The notes under the pieces: generated by a model | Told to the model about the DNA's origin: nothing | The model's input: only the letters and a program-made list of their open reading frames with translations | The model's database searches: none | In this document: in pieces, positions 34,701 through 45,385 of the stretch | How positions within the stretch are numbered: position 1 is the stretch's first letter | Layout of the letters: each line of letters begins with the position of its first letter | Assembly (NCBI GenBank): GCA_973895155.1 | Contig: OZ316899.1 | Span: 868,001 to 932,000, forward strand | Direction of reading: 5' to 3' | Length of the DNA stretch: 64,000 nt | Origin: Marsupella aquatica | Lineage: Eukaryota; Marchantiophyta | Position numbers and translations under genes: made by a program

Positions 34701-34971
34701 CCGGTGTCGGGTCATTTTTCGGTCCCGACTTAGTCGCCTATTATAACTAAGGACGGAACTAGTTTCCTGCCCCTCCTATAGTAACTTGCTTACCCCTAGA
34801 TAACTTTGCATAACTAAAATTCCCTCTTACCTCTACTAAGCTTCCCTTCTTACTTAAGTGCCCTAAACCTAGCTACTCTGATAGCACTAAAACTTTTTCC
34901 CTAACTATTTCCTCTTCTAAACGAAAGAATGTCATGTTTCTCTACACTAGCTGACACTGAGCCATCCCACA
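31783..34971 (-). repeat. 5' LTR of the nested gypsy element
   Basis: 3,189 bp, TG...CA, apparently identical to 22431-25619. The TATA box at 32617-32625 on the minus strand leaves about 0.8 kb for the transcribed R-U5 part. The 24-bp repeat array is at 33536-33636. Confidence 0.95.
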
Positions 34972-34976
34972 TGGTC
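34972..34976. repeat. Right target duplication of the nested gypsy element
   Basis: TGGTC, matching 22426-22430. Confidence 0.9.
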
Positions 34977-37536
34977 CAGCAGAGATTCGTTCTCTCGCCT
35001 CGCCGCGTCCGTCTCCTCTCCTGCCTCCTGACATGCCTCCTCCAGCTGCTGGGCGTCGCTCGTCAGTTTACCCACCAGCTGGTCCTGCTTCTCGGCCTCG
35101 GTTTGGAGCCGCGCCATCTCGGCCTGCAGCGTGGCTATCTCCGTCGCGTCCCGCTGGGCTCGCTCCTCGGCCTCCTCCAGGTCTTTCTGCCAGGTGACAG
35201 CTTGTTTCTTCAAACTGTCAATCTGGTTCCGGAGTCGTGTAATCTCGGCCTCGTTCCCAGCTTTGGCCTGTTCGGCTAGGGCGGTAAGAGCGTACGCCTT
35301 TGCTAACAACTCATCGGCAGCTGCAACCTTGGGTCGTAGTTGCAGAAGCTCAGCCTCTTGAGCCGCTACTTCGTTCTTTAGGTACACGGACTCCACCCGG
35401 TACCGCTCTATCCTCTGAAGGGCCTCCGACTGGGCCCGACCTGCCTTTACGGCGGCAACCAACTCCTGATTGAAGAAACAGGCTACCTTCCGGGCCATGA
35501 ACTCCCCGGTATCCCGGGCAATTTAATGAGAGAAATCTCCCAGAAGCCCGTTCAGAAACGTACCCTGTACGAAGAGTTCCGGGTGGTCCAAGTTGTGCCT
35601 GTCCGGATTTGGGCACGGGCAGACATCAACACGCGCAGGGGCCGGGGCAGTGACGTCCAGCCCTGGGGACATAACGTTGGAAGGGGCTGGAGTGTCCTCC
35701 TGCAGCGATGTCCGGTTCTCCGGAATTGCCACCAGCGGGTCCTTGGGAGACCCGGGTTCGGGTAAGACCTCTGCCGTACCAACTTCTGTACTTAGCCCGG
35801 CTAGTTGGGTCGCATCAAAGGTTGCGACGACCGACCCCTCCGGCGCCTCCTCGGTTACGATTACAGCTATTTGTGGAGGTGGGGTGGGTGAAGTTGGCGT
35901 GTCCACTGGACTTCGGGCCTCGGGTTGGGGCCGTCTCTCCAATGCCGGAAAAACCCACCTAGCTGGGACCAGCTTTGTAACGTTGATGCGGGGAAGGGTT
36001 CGTCGATCAAACCGGGCGTACCACTCAAGAATGATTTCGATGTGGCTAGCGAAATACGCCTTCCCACCAATGTACAGCGTCTTCCTTCGCCGCTCCATCT
36101 CTTCATGGAATTTCTTAGCGAAGTACGACGCCCATTTCCTAGGTCGATAGTTCTCGACCTGGATAACCTGGGCAGCGGAGATCTCCCCCCGGGGTTCCAT
36201 CATGTGGAGAGCGTACCTCTGGAACTCCAGCCGCTCAGCTATCTCGGGCATGAGGCAGGTCCTCATCACGAACCCGTTGTCTACTGATCCCTCTGAGGGA
36301 AAACTTGAAGATTGGTACTTGGCCCCCTTGCCCCCGGGAGCCCGTGATTCGACTCGATGGTCACCTTCGGGTAACCCGAAGATCATCTTGAGCCGTTCTT
36401 CTGTGAGGGACATATTCCTTCCCCGCAGCCGAGTCTGTTGACATACGTCGTCATAATTCTTGACGAATTCTGTCATGTCCTCCCCGTAGTACCTGCAAGT
36501 GTTCCAGGGGAGAGAGGTGAGGTGCTCAAATCCCTGAGTCTTCAGGTACACCGCATGCTTGGGATGGAGGATGTTGCTATGAACGTTTCCCCCATGCGAT
36601 GCATGGTCACCTTGGCTACGGCTACCGTGGCCAACGGTAACCCGGACGCAGTGGCGGATTCCTTCCTCTTCTTTCCCCGTGACTGACTCGGGGAAGGTGA
36701 TACTTCCCCATCCTCCCGATCGGGCCTGGGGAGTGCCACTGCGGTTGGTAACGGGCCCGGGGCGGCCACGGTCACTATGTTGTCTGCTGGGGCCGCTCCT
36801 GGGGTCAGAGCAGGGGGTGGGGACGATATAGTGTCGGCCCCCGAGCGCTTGTTCCTCTGGGCCGCCTGGTCAAGGGTGGGGTAGCCTCGTCGTCATCGCT
36901 AAGATCCACAGTGTTGATGACGGAGCGTACCTGTGCTGGCTGGGTGATAGGTGGTGGGGTTTGGCTAGGCTACGGCTGAGGCTGAGGCTGAAGCTGAAGC
37001 TGAGGTTGAGGCTGGGGTTGCATGGGCACGGGTACGGGTACGGGTACGGGCCTGGCTGAGTTGGTCATGTTGGTTGATGGCCGAGTTCCCATGAAGCTCT
37101 GCAGGTGCTGGTAGAAGTTCTCCGAAGCGAGTGCGGACGCCCTTGTCGAACGGTTGGTACTGGACTCGCCGTTAATGACAGCCCGAACCTGGGCAGGGAT
37201 GTGGTCGAAGTGATGTCGCTGCAGGTCGATTGTACCCGAGATATTGAAGACCTCGTCCGGAAGCCGAAGCAATGCTTCCCAGAACCCGATATATTTGTCT
37301 CCGTTGCAGAAGTACCCAGATACCTCAGCTGGTCAGTAAAGCTCGCTCTGAGACGGGTAGTCAAAGTTAAGGACGTAGTGGTGTCGTCCTGCTAGGCGGA
37401 TGGCTCTCTCGTATTCGCGTTCGATCTCGTATCGGCGCGGGTTGGCGTGTTTCAATGAATCGGCCAAGTGCCTTCCGGTAGATAGGAACTGCGTCCAGAA
37501 TCGAATGGCCGAGCTGGAGAGGATCGTGTGCGACAT
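34972..37536 (-). pseudogene. X gene: unknown protein with family block and long coiled coil, disrupted
   Basis: Starts at ATG 37536 (conserved with X2). N-terminal block with LSSSAIRFWTQFLS, NPRRYE and YERAIRLAGRHHY, then a TGA (37333-37335) where X2 has CGA; then YIGFWEALLRLPDEVF, a Pro/Gln/Val dipeptide tract (36975-37060) and a basic KKRK stretch. The family block (about 36640-36000) follows: TMHRMGE, a one-base loss near 36585, TQGFEHLTSLPWN, MIFGLPEGDHRVE, NGFVMRTCLMPE. After a Pro/Thr-rich linker and an in-frame TAA (35523-35525) a heptad-rich coiled coil of about 170 residues runs to 34972, where the gypsy element interrupts it; the end is at 22332. Length before decay would be about 870 codons. 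Function unknown; no enzymatic motif seen. The coiled coil suggests oligomerisation. Confidence 0.7.
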
Positions 37537-37636
37537 TCAGAGGAGATAGTGGTGGCGACCTAGAGAGAACGAGAGAGTTGGGGTCAAAGCTGGCGCGCGG
37601 ACTGATGGACTGGTGCACTACAAAGGGTTGGCTCCC

Positions 37637-37644
37637 CTTTTATA
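37637..37644 (-). promoter_or_regulatory. TATA box of X
   Basis: TATAAAAG on the minus strand, 100 bp upstream of the ATG at 37536 and conserved in X2 (10987-10994). Confidence 0.6.
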
Positions 37645-37748
37645 CTTTGAGGGCTTGTCGATCCCCGACGTCTCCTCGATGCCCATAGGTTGAACCGCTC
37701 ACGCTTGTGGTGTACCGGCCACTCCGCCGGTCTGAGTCAGCGTGCGTG

Positions 37749-37753
37749 CAACC
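37749..37753. repeat. Right target duplication of X
   Basis: CAACC, matching 21420-21424. The codons just beyond (37754-37768) belong to the first coding exon of the CACTA second gene, whose ATG is at 37766-37768. Confidence 0.75.
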
Positions 37754-37852
37754 ACAATCACCAGGCATCCATCCATACATCTGTGTTGCTTCAGAATTAC
37801 TTTATTACACATCCTTCCCCTCACTAATGTCCATGCAAACGATTCACATTAC

Positions 37853-40800
37853 TCATGGCACAGGCACACTGTTGGCATCTGCATCTCTGAATTCGCCTCC
37901 TTCAGCAAATGCATCTACCCTTGTCACAGGAATGAAGTCCCCGCTATCATGAACTACAGGCACTTGGTCTGAACGCCGACGATCAAAGGCACTATGAGAG
38001 TGTAAATGAAACTCAAGGTTTGATCCTTCCATCCGACGTTGCCTGGCCTGTTTATGACACACTACACGCCAACCTGGGGAGTCTTCCACATCCAGGAAGA
38101 AAGCTTGCTCCACCTGACTAGGAAACACAAATGGCTCAGACCATTCGGGCAATTTCCCTCTGAAATTGGCCAGCAAGAAACCGTCGTTGTCTCTCTTCAT
38201 GGTAGCCCTGTTACCAAGCCAATCCTGCCGCACCCATGAACCTTTCATAAGAATCACAGGACTGGACACCGCCCCATAGTCCAGAGCCCATATGTCAACT
38301 AATTCTCCCACATATCCCATCTCCATCCAGGCCCTGTCGTGATTGTGGCTCTGTTGCTCAAATACAGTGATGAGCCCGCAGTCATTCGTCACCTTGTAGG
38401 CACTGTCACCATCCTTCACTCGGAAGTGATTCCCATATGCTCTCATCCGTTTGTAAGTCTTCACTTTCAGGCTAGGGGCATTAGACAGTAGGTAAACATC
38501 TGCATCCATGTCTGGGTGGGTCTCGTGATGCTCTCTAATTGCCACTCTGATCCACTCCATGAAACCTGGAAAAGTTGTTCCTGCAGTGGGATGGGCCGCC
38601 TTCAATGACTCATACTCCCTGAACGAACAACCACACAGCATTAGCTTGGGTAAACATGAACAGGCTGAAGGAGAAAACCACACGAACACAACATTTAAGC
38701 TCATGAACTGGATTATAGCACATGTATGCACTCACTATATCCAGGGTTCCATCACCACAGTGTTGTGCAATACAAAGTCATGTGCCAAGTCTCTCATAGA
38801 TATGGTCAGGTTCTTTGTGGTTGCAGCCCCTTCCAGTACTTCACCTATCACCCCTTCCTCCTCATCAGAATTCCACACCCTGGTCTTCACATGCTCATAT
38901 TGTGCTATGTATTCGGTCAAAAATCCCAGAGTCTCATCCTTGATGTAACCTTTAGCCATGCTTGCTTCAGATTTGTAATATGTTCTCACGTGACCTTTGA
39001 GTAGCTTCATGTACCGTTCCAAAGGGTACAACCAACGAGCACTCACAGGCCCAAATTGGTGTAGCTCTTCCACAACATGGACAAGTAGGTGGGTCATGAC
39101 ATCAAAAAATGCGGGAGGAAAATAAATCTCCAGGTCACACAGCACCTGAGCGACATCTTCTGTCAGTTGTGGGAAGTGTGTTTCATCCCAAACCTTCACA
39201 CAAATACGACGAAACACATCATTGAGTCGCATGATCACAGTACGAACAGGCTTCTGCAACAGGCCCCTCAGGCATAAAGGCAACACCTGTTGCATCAACA
39301 TATGGTAGTCATGGCTTTTCATACTACCAAGCTTTCTAGTCATGATATGCTTCTTGAAAGCACTGCCATAGTTTGAAGGAACCTTCAAAGAACTCAACCT
39401 CTGCACAAATAGTTCCCACTCTGTGTCTGTCAGAACATAGGGCGCTTGGTACTTCAAGAGCACATCAGCTCTGTGGGCATGTGGCCTCAACCAAAGATGG
39501 GGTTTCATTCCCCTCTGTTCAAGATCCAATCTCACTGAACCAGTGTCTTTCTCTCCACACAAGAATCTGAGTAGACTCTCACAAATATTCTTTTCAATGT
39601 GCATAACATCAATGTTATGTTTGCTTGGCTCAAACTCCTGCATCGTTGCAATGCAAAAGCGTCAGGAAATGCCTCAAGTTTAGTCTCTCTCTTCGAAATG
39701 AATGCACATGCTCTGAACCAAAACATGTATCCCAATTAGCATCAACTCCAAGAGGCTTACCCTCCAGTACTTGAGCTCCAAGTCCAATATGCTCAGTCTT
39801 TTTACACCATATCGCTTTATTGGATCACTCACTCCATCTTCCCTGCCCCCTCGTTTGATATAGTCATCCCTCAGTGCTCCCCACTGCCTGATCTCCTCTT
39901 TGGTCACTCGTGCCGGGGGTCCACGTTGCTCAATCTCATTGCCAAAGTGTGCAATCAGTGCCTGTCTTTCTCTGTAAGGGTGATCTGCCTTCAGAAAATG
40001 ACGATGGCCCATGTATATCACTTTCTGCAGGGCTCTGGAGTACTCACTGGTGACATTGCGCCCACAGATAGTACAAGCACAATATCCTTTTGTTGTTTGG
40101 CCTGATATCATCCCATAGGCTGGGTAGTCAGCTATAGTCAGAATGACAATGGCTCTAAGGATGAATGGGTTTAACCTCCCAAGCCTCTGTAGGACATCAT
40201 ATGTGAGAACTCCTTCCTCCCAAAGCTTTCTCAATTCCTCCACTAGGGGAGCAAGAAACACATCTATGTTGGCAGATACAGCACTGTCTGGCCCTGGTAT
40301 CAGTAGGACCATCAGAACAAAAAATCGCTTTGTAGTCATCCAAGGAGGAAGGTTATAATTCAAAATAGTTACAGGCCAGCACGAAAATTTGTTGTTCTTG
40401 TCTCCAAATGGGTTTACCCCATCCAATGACAGCCCAAGTCTGACATTCCTCGGCTCAGCAGCAAATTCGGGATACATCTCATCTATGAGTTTCCATTGCC
40501 TTGAATCTGCAGCATGTCGTTGTAGCCCATCATCACTTTTCTTGTCAGTTGCCCAAGTCATCATCTCCGAGATGGCACGGCTTCTGAACATCCGCTGAAG
40601 TCTGGGAATGAGTGGAAAATGACGAAGTACCTTGGCGGGAACCATAGACTTTCCTGAGTTCCGATACCTGTGCTTCCCACACTTAGGGCATGTCAACGAT
40701 TCTTTATACTCCTTTCTGAAAAGAACATGCCCATCAGGACAGGCATGGATCGAATCATAGTTCAATCCAAGATTAGATATGCATCTTTTTGCCTCGTACA

Positions 40801-41584
40801 TGTTCTTGGGCAAAATATTACCATCTGGTAGCACAGTTGTTTGCAAGAATGCCAACAACTCAGAAACCAAAACGTTGGGGACATTGTGGTTGCCGCAAAT
40901 GTTCAGGAACATGATGACAAATCCCAGTTTAGAACATTTGCTACCGGGGTACAAAGACTTCCTGCCTTCCTGTATTTGCAGGGGAGAGCCAAACATCCCA
41001 TCATGCCCAGGGGTTTCCTGCCCTATCTCAAACTCATCAAGAGGCTCTTCGACAGGGGGCACACTTGCATCTGCAGCCGTATCCTCTTCGTTGTCCAGCC
41101 CATCATGAAATGCATCCAAGTCTTGGAAGATGTCTCTCACCATCTCTTCCACATGAATTCCTTCGTCACGTGGTGCTGCCTGAGCACCATCCCGTTGGAG
41201 AGCTGACAACCCACAGAGACTAGCTACAACATTTTCAAATGCACCAGGCAGAACCTCACTTGCCCGTCTTGCAGCATTGGCAGTATCAAATTCTAACCTC
41301 TACTCCTCGTCGGAAGAATCTTCCTCTGCAGGATCATTCCAAACTCGATGTCGTGGATCTCTTCCATGAACCGCGATATGCCGCCAAACCTCATTCAGAC
41401 CCCTGGTACGGGATCCTTGGCAGATTGCACAAGGACATCTCATCCTACTGGCTCCTGAAAGTCTGGTTCGTAACCTTTCACGCTGCCAAAGCTTATTATC
41501 ATGGCGTGATATCCTTGTGGGATGATGCAAAGGCAATGCCTGTGCCCTGGGCTGGGTCTGGGGAGGGTGGTGACCAGGGTGCAT
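37853..41584 (-). pseudogene. TNP2-type CACTA transposase, multi-exon, one in-frame stop
   Basis: The enzyme that excises and inserts CACTA elements. The first part (41584-41300) holds the transposase-associated Cys/His domain (MRCPCAICQGS, VWRHIAVHG). A TAG near 41298-41300 interrupts the frame, which reopens in phase at 41209 and runs to 39680. That part contains the TNP2 core: GLSLDGVNPFGDKNN, WPVTILNYNLPPWM, VLLIPGPDSAVSANIDVFL, TKGYCACTICGR. A probable intron (AG before GAGTTTGAGCC, about 39640) leads to the next exon with KHNIDVMHIEKNICESLL, FGPVSARWLYPLERYMKLLKGHV and a donor near 38737 (DUF4218-like). A last exon (about 38630-37853) resembles the DUF4216 region (DCGLITVFEQQ, FFLDVEDSPGWRVV). 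If the stop is real the copy is defective; an unrecognised intron could remove it. Confidence 0.85.
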
Positions 41585-42017
41585 TGTAACAGGCTGGGAG
41601 CTCTGCAGTCATGGACAGCAGTGAACAAGGATGCCTAATGGTGGTATTTGTGTTCCATATATCCCTGACTGTATCTGCCAAAAGAGTTAACATAACGTGT
41701 ACTAAATTCTCACAAACCCTAAACCACCCCAAAAGAAAAAAACAGGTTCGCAAGTAGTGTACCTATTGTCAAGTGAATGACACAAAATTCCTAAATGTTG
41801 GAGGGTGTCACCACCTCCTCCGCTGTCCTCAAATGTACCGCCTCTGCATGTACGTTTACAGTGACACCCCCAGGCAGCAGGAAACAACAATCCGCCAACA
41901 GTAAAATAAGCCCAACTGCCACCAACCATAACAAGGTACATTAGTTCAAAGATCACATTTATTTCAATGATCTGATTTATACAAAAAAACTTGTGTCCAA
42001 ACTGATGCTACTACTCC

Positions 42018-42890
42018 TCACTCTGATTCAGAATCGCTAATGACCCATTCCTCACTTGTTGTCTCATAGTCCTCTCTGTAAGGATCCTGACCCTTCCGTG
42101 GCCAGGCCTCAAAAAGATCATAGTCCATTGGGTTTTGACGCTTCCCAGCTGCTACTGATTCCACAAGCCAAGCATATGAAACCACAAACACATTATGGGA
42201 CATGACATAAAAGCGAATGTCTCCCTTCCCAAACTTGCGGCAGGCTTTGGGATATGACTTAGTAATGACATGAGTGGTGTCCTCTGTTATATTCTCCTCC
42301 ACTGTCCCACCTAGGTCAAGCACTGTGGACTTGTACACTTTGCACTTAACCTCTCCAATTCCCGCCTCCACAAATACCATGCTCAGCCCTTTCAGAATGG
42401 GGGTTGGTTGCTTCGTCTCCTCAGCCAACATACTCTTCAGCCTTGTAGAGCTCTGTCCTTTGTTGAGTACAGGTCCATATTGGAGATCAGCAAGCCGTGC
42501 CTTTGCTTCCCAGACTTCTTGTTCAGCCCAAGCTGATGCAGTAGCTTCTTCATCCTCCCACAACTCATATTGCTCAGTATCCTGTACAATCTTATGTGCT
42601 ATGGAATCTGTGATCCAAGAGGCCTCAACTACTTTTAGGCCTTGCTTAGTAATTGCAGAATTCATGTAGGACCATGACCACTTCTTTATCACTGATAGCC
42701 ATGTCCCTGCAACAACATGTGTAGTCTTTGGAGTGATGTCCTGAACTACAGTGCCATGGAGCTCAGAGAATCGTTTCTATACAGTTGGCCAATGCACTTT
42801 GGTCAACCCATGCTGGCCATGGACCAAAATCGCTCTGACCCCTGTAAACACTGCTGGGTGGTCACACTTTCTACGTTTACCAGGCTCCAT
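42018..42890 (-). pseudogene. Tandem BRCT-repeat coding segment inside the CACTA element
   Basis: BRCT domains bind phosphopeptides or each other in DNA-damage and chromatin proteins. First repeat: VFTGVRAILVHG, FSELHGTVVQDITPKTTHVVAG, then GLKVVEASWITDSIA. Second repeat: ILKGLSMVFVEAGIG, LDLGGTVEENITEDTTHVITKSY, VMSHNVFVVSYAWLVESVAAGKR, with the conserved Trp and the Gly-Gly turn. An acidic tail (ETTSEEWVISDSESE) ends at 42018. A TAG at 42777-42779 lies in frame inside repeat 1. The segment has the same orientation as the PHD exon (43483-44163) and TNP2, so PHD and BRCT may be exons of one captured gene. Plant BARD1/BRCA1-like proteins also combine PHD-type fingers with tandem BRCT, but identity is not established. 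Confidence 0.7.
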
Positions 42891-43482
42891 GTACACACAC
42901 CCTACGTGATGACAGTGAATTTTGGAAGAATGGGTTCACCTGACAATACAAGGACAACAAAATTCCTGCTTTTTGAGTTGATCTGGCCCACTGGTGCTCA
43001 GGTCCGATTTTGATAGGTACAAGGGATATGTGAACAATACGTACTAGGCACCTGCACGGATGCAGGACATTGTTTGAATATATACTACAAAATCCATATC
43101 CGTGGTGAAATGAAGTGCAACCAACTTGTCATGGCACATACATATTTTGTTGTAAAGGAGGATACATTCAATGACAAACTTATAGGGCAATTTGATTAAT
43201 TGCATGCCTGATAATTTATACGCTTACAACTTAGAAGTCCTGTTTTAATTTAGCAGTCTGATGAAAGTGTTTATGAAAATGACCACTCAGCCTAAATACT
43301 TCCAAGAAGGCTTGTAAGGATAAGTTTGTATAGGCATGTACCCAGCCACTGACGCCAGAGCACAAGATAAGTGCTGCCTATATAAACTCGCCTACCCAAC
43401 TCCTTTTCAAAATTGGAATCTCTGCAATCTCAAAAAATAGTACATCCACATCAGGTGCACTGTGCATGTACAATGTTCAGCT

Positions 43483-44163
43483 TCACAGCCAAGATATGTG
43501 ATCTCTCACAGGAGTGCGCGAGGTAGGATCAATGGCATGGCGATGACAATAAAATATCCATCGATCAACACCATGTGCAGAGTGATCATAGATTTCTCTG
43601 TCACAAGCATAACCCTCTGCTTGATGATCTTTCAGGCAATGATAGTGCCACATAGTGGGACACCTAGCACAGTGGACTATGTCAGTCCAGTAGTCATCAT
43701 CATGCTCACCACATGCCTTGCACCTATGAAGTGGGCAAGCTGTGGCATGAGCAGGCAAACACTCAAAACAGAAAAATCTCACACAAAAACGGTCTGGACA
43801 TTTCCTAACATTTGCTGCAGCATCAACAGAGCCCTCATAGGACCCCAACTTCCCACACTGTGCACACTTAGCCTGCTTCTCCAAACAATCAGTGCACATC
43901 CAGTCTCCCTGGTGTGTTGACGGGAGGCCCACCCCTGGACAGTTGTTTTCTGCAGCAAGGTCAGACTCCGGGTTGAGGTGGAAATGCCTCATGCAAGGGC
44001 CCTCACAAATGACCAGGCCCCCACCATCGTCACAAATGGCACAACAATGAGCTGCCTTCTGGAAAATTTGACTTGCAGAGAAGTTAGTAGCATCTGCCCC
44101 AAGTACACCTGTGTTTCTCACCTCTGTCACACGCTTTTTGGCTTGAATTTTAGGCCGTGCCAT
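43483..44163 (-). CDS. EDM2-like PHD-finger array carried by the CACTA element
   Basis: 226 codons from an ATG at 44163. A basic N-terminus (RPKIQAKKR) is followed by a PHD finger, CAICDDGGGLVICEGPCMRHFH, closing with WMCTDC; a second Cys-rich finger, KCAQCGKLGSYEG to FFCFECLPAHA; and a third, CPLHRCKACGE to HCARCPTMWHYHCL. This spacing resembles the PHD array of plant EDM2 and NSD-type proteins, which read histone H3 methylation; EDM2 takes part in transposon silencing and processing of transposon-containing genes. A possible splice donor (CCT/GTGAGA) sits near the end, so the stop at 43483 may be in an intron and the gene may continue into the BRCT exons. No internal stop is seen. Capture from a host gene is inferred from its position inside the CACTA boundaries. 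Confidence 0.7.
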   Translation of the reverse strand: MARPKIQAKKRVTEVRNTGVLGADATNFSASQIFQKAAHCCAICDDGGGLVICEGPCMRHFHLNPESDLAAENNCPGVGLPSTHQGDWMCTDCLEKQAKCAQCGKLGSYEGSVDAAANVRKCPDRFCVRFFCFECLPAHATACPLHRCKACGEHDDDYWTDIVHCARCPTMWHYHCLKDHQAEGYACDREIYDHSAHGVDRWIFYCHRHAIDPTSRTPVRDHISWL

Positions 44164-44175
44164 GCCTGCGCATGA

Positions 44176-44319
44176 GATAGACTCTACAATTTAGCAGACT
44201 GCACAGAAAGTAAAATATATTTAGCATTTAAGGTACAAAGGCATTTAGATAGACTCTACAATTTAGCAGACTGCACAGAAAGTAAAATATATTTAGCATT
44301 TAAGGTACAAAGGCATTTG
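44176..44319. repeat. 72-bp tandem duplication
   Basis: Two head-to-tail copies (44176-44247, 44248-44319) starting GATAGACTCTACAATTTAGC, differing only at the last base. It lies just upstream of the PHD ORF and looks like a very recent local duplication. The rest of 44320-44930 is AT-rich without visible genes. Confidence 0.9.
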
Positions 44320-44935
44320 CTACTGCAATGAATTGGAATGGCCACACAAGGATGCAGAGCACACATACTTTTGGTATGTTGAGCCCACACACAAAACTGA
44401 TCCCCTAATACAATTTCTCCACCAACACCTCAATTTTAATTGTGGCTATGATTCACCAAAGGAGATCTGCAACAACATTTCATGCATTTGAATCACATAC
44501 AACAGTCGTGACATGTAAAACAGGCATTCTTCGAAGAGGATTGGTATGAAGCAGTGTCATAAGGGTTGAAATTTATACATCCTAAATAGGTTATGATAGT
44601 GGCTGAGACAAATAAGTGAGGCATAAATCACATTTTGCATATTATCACATGGCCCATTAATTCATTCAACGTTGCAATGTTCACTAGGTTAAAGCAGTCA
44701 TGAAAGTAGTCTTTCAATAGAGACTTTTATGCGAGTTTGCTAGCCTCTTAAATTAGGATATTTTGCTTAGTACAGGCATAATAGGATATAAGTTATGTAC
44801 TGTTGACCCTAAACCCTGGACCCAAAATTGCTCATACATCAAAATTTTAAGTAAATATCCTCTGTGTTGAAGTCAGAGTGTTAAGCTATAGGTCAATGGT
44901 ATCTGGTCTGTGCATGCGGTGTGACAAGTGGTCCT

Positions 44936-45385
44936 CTAGAGCATGTGATCCAAACATGTGTAGACACCAAAGTCACCGGTGGTGGGGTCTGGGAGGGCAG
45001 GACAAGTGACATCACCAGGCACACTGCAGGATGGCGAGTGGTTCCAGATGATACATTGTGCTCTGTGCAAAAATCGGCATCCAAGAGAACGGTCATCCAA
45101 TTCTGGGCCAGAAGCCCTACAGGCAGGACAGTCATATTGGCAACTGTGTACACACCCTTGGCACCTAATTTGTGGCGGGTCATGTACAAGAGACACAAAT
45201 ACCAAGGATGTCGGGAAGGGTACTGAAGCAGGTAGAGGCCGGCTGTAGTTGTTCTTGGAAACAACAGGGTACTCAAAGTACCATGCAGACTGGGCTGGAA
45301 GGATCCCAAGTCTGACATACTCAAGGCGCAACATCTCTGCCTTGCGTGCAAGTCGCACATGTTCAGCGTTGCGGGTCCTCACCAT
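44936..45385 (-). CDS. Cys-rich exon, possible zinc-binding domain, within the CACTA element
   Basis: An open segment of 149 codons. Its N-terminal half is helical and basic (RLARKAEMLRLEYVRLGILP). The C-terminal half has closely spaced cysteines (CQGCVHSCQYDCPACRASG, then CRFLHRAQC and further Cys/His) suited to binding one or two zinc ions. I cannot assign a family. It lies upstream of the PHD array on the same strand and could be an earlier exon of that gene. A true start codon and splice sites were not fixed. Confidence 0.4.
   Translation of the reverse strand: MVRTRNAEHVRLARKAEMLRLEYVRLGILPAQSAWYFEYPVVSKNNYSRPLPASVPFPTSLVFVSLVHDPPQIRCQGCVHSCQYDCPACRASGPELDDRSLGCRFLHRAQCIIWNHSPSCSVPGDVTCPALPDPTTGDFGVYTCLDHML

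Larger units (their letters stand above)
22431..34971 (-). mobile_element. Intact Ty3/gypsy LTR retrotransposon (Tat/Athila-like, no chromodomain)
   Basis: Complete 12.5-kb element on the minus strand: two 3,189-bp LTRs, a tRNA-Asp-type primer-binding site (31745-31762), one uninterrupted gag-pol frame (31638 to 25660), a purine tract (25620-25632) and a perfect 5-bp duplication TGGTC. The seemingly identical LTRs and open frame indicate a very recent insertion. Large LTRs, the Asp primer site and the lack of a chromodomain fit the Tat/Athila side of plant gypsy elements. It inserted into the X gene. Confidence 0.95.
21425..37748 (-). mobile_element. X element: unclassified, no LTRs or inverted ends, 5-bp target duplication
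   Basis: X occupies 21425-37748, of which 12.5 kb is the nested gypsy, leaving about 3.8 kb of its own sequence. On the minus strand it starts CACGCACGCTGACTCAG, has a TATA box about 105 bp in, one broken gene (37536 to 22332) and about 900 bp of 3' non-coding DNA ending CTCTGATCAA. I find no long terminal repeat, no clear terminal inverted repeat and no poly(A). A 5-bp CAACC duplication flanks it. Without reverse transcriptase, integrase or transposase motifs it must be non-autonomous or of a type I do not recognise. Confidence 0.7.

Noticed and set aside
35523-35525. The single in-frame TAA in X as programmed read-through between a head and a coiled-coil protein
   Set aside because: The gene also has a TGA upstream and a frameshift near 36585, so ordinary decay is the simpler reading.
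35131-36441. Plus-strand ORFs opposite the X gene
   Set aside because: Antisense shadows; X homology to X2 and Y is on the minus strand.
37608-37625. CACTACAAAGG motif within X
   Set aside because: It lies inside the conserved leader of X between TATA box and ATG, not at an element edge.
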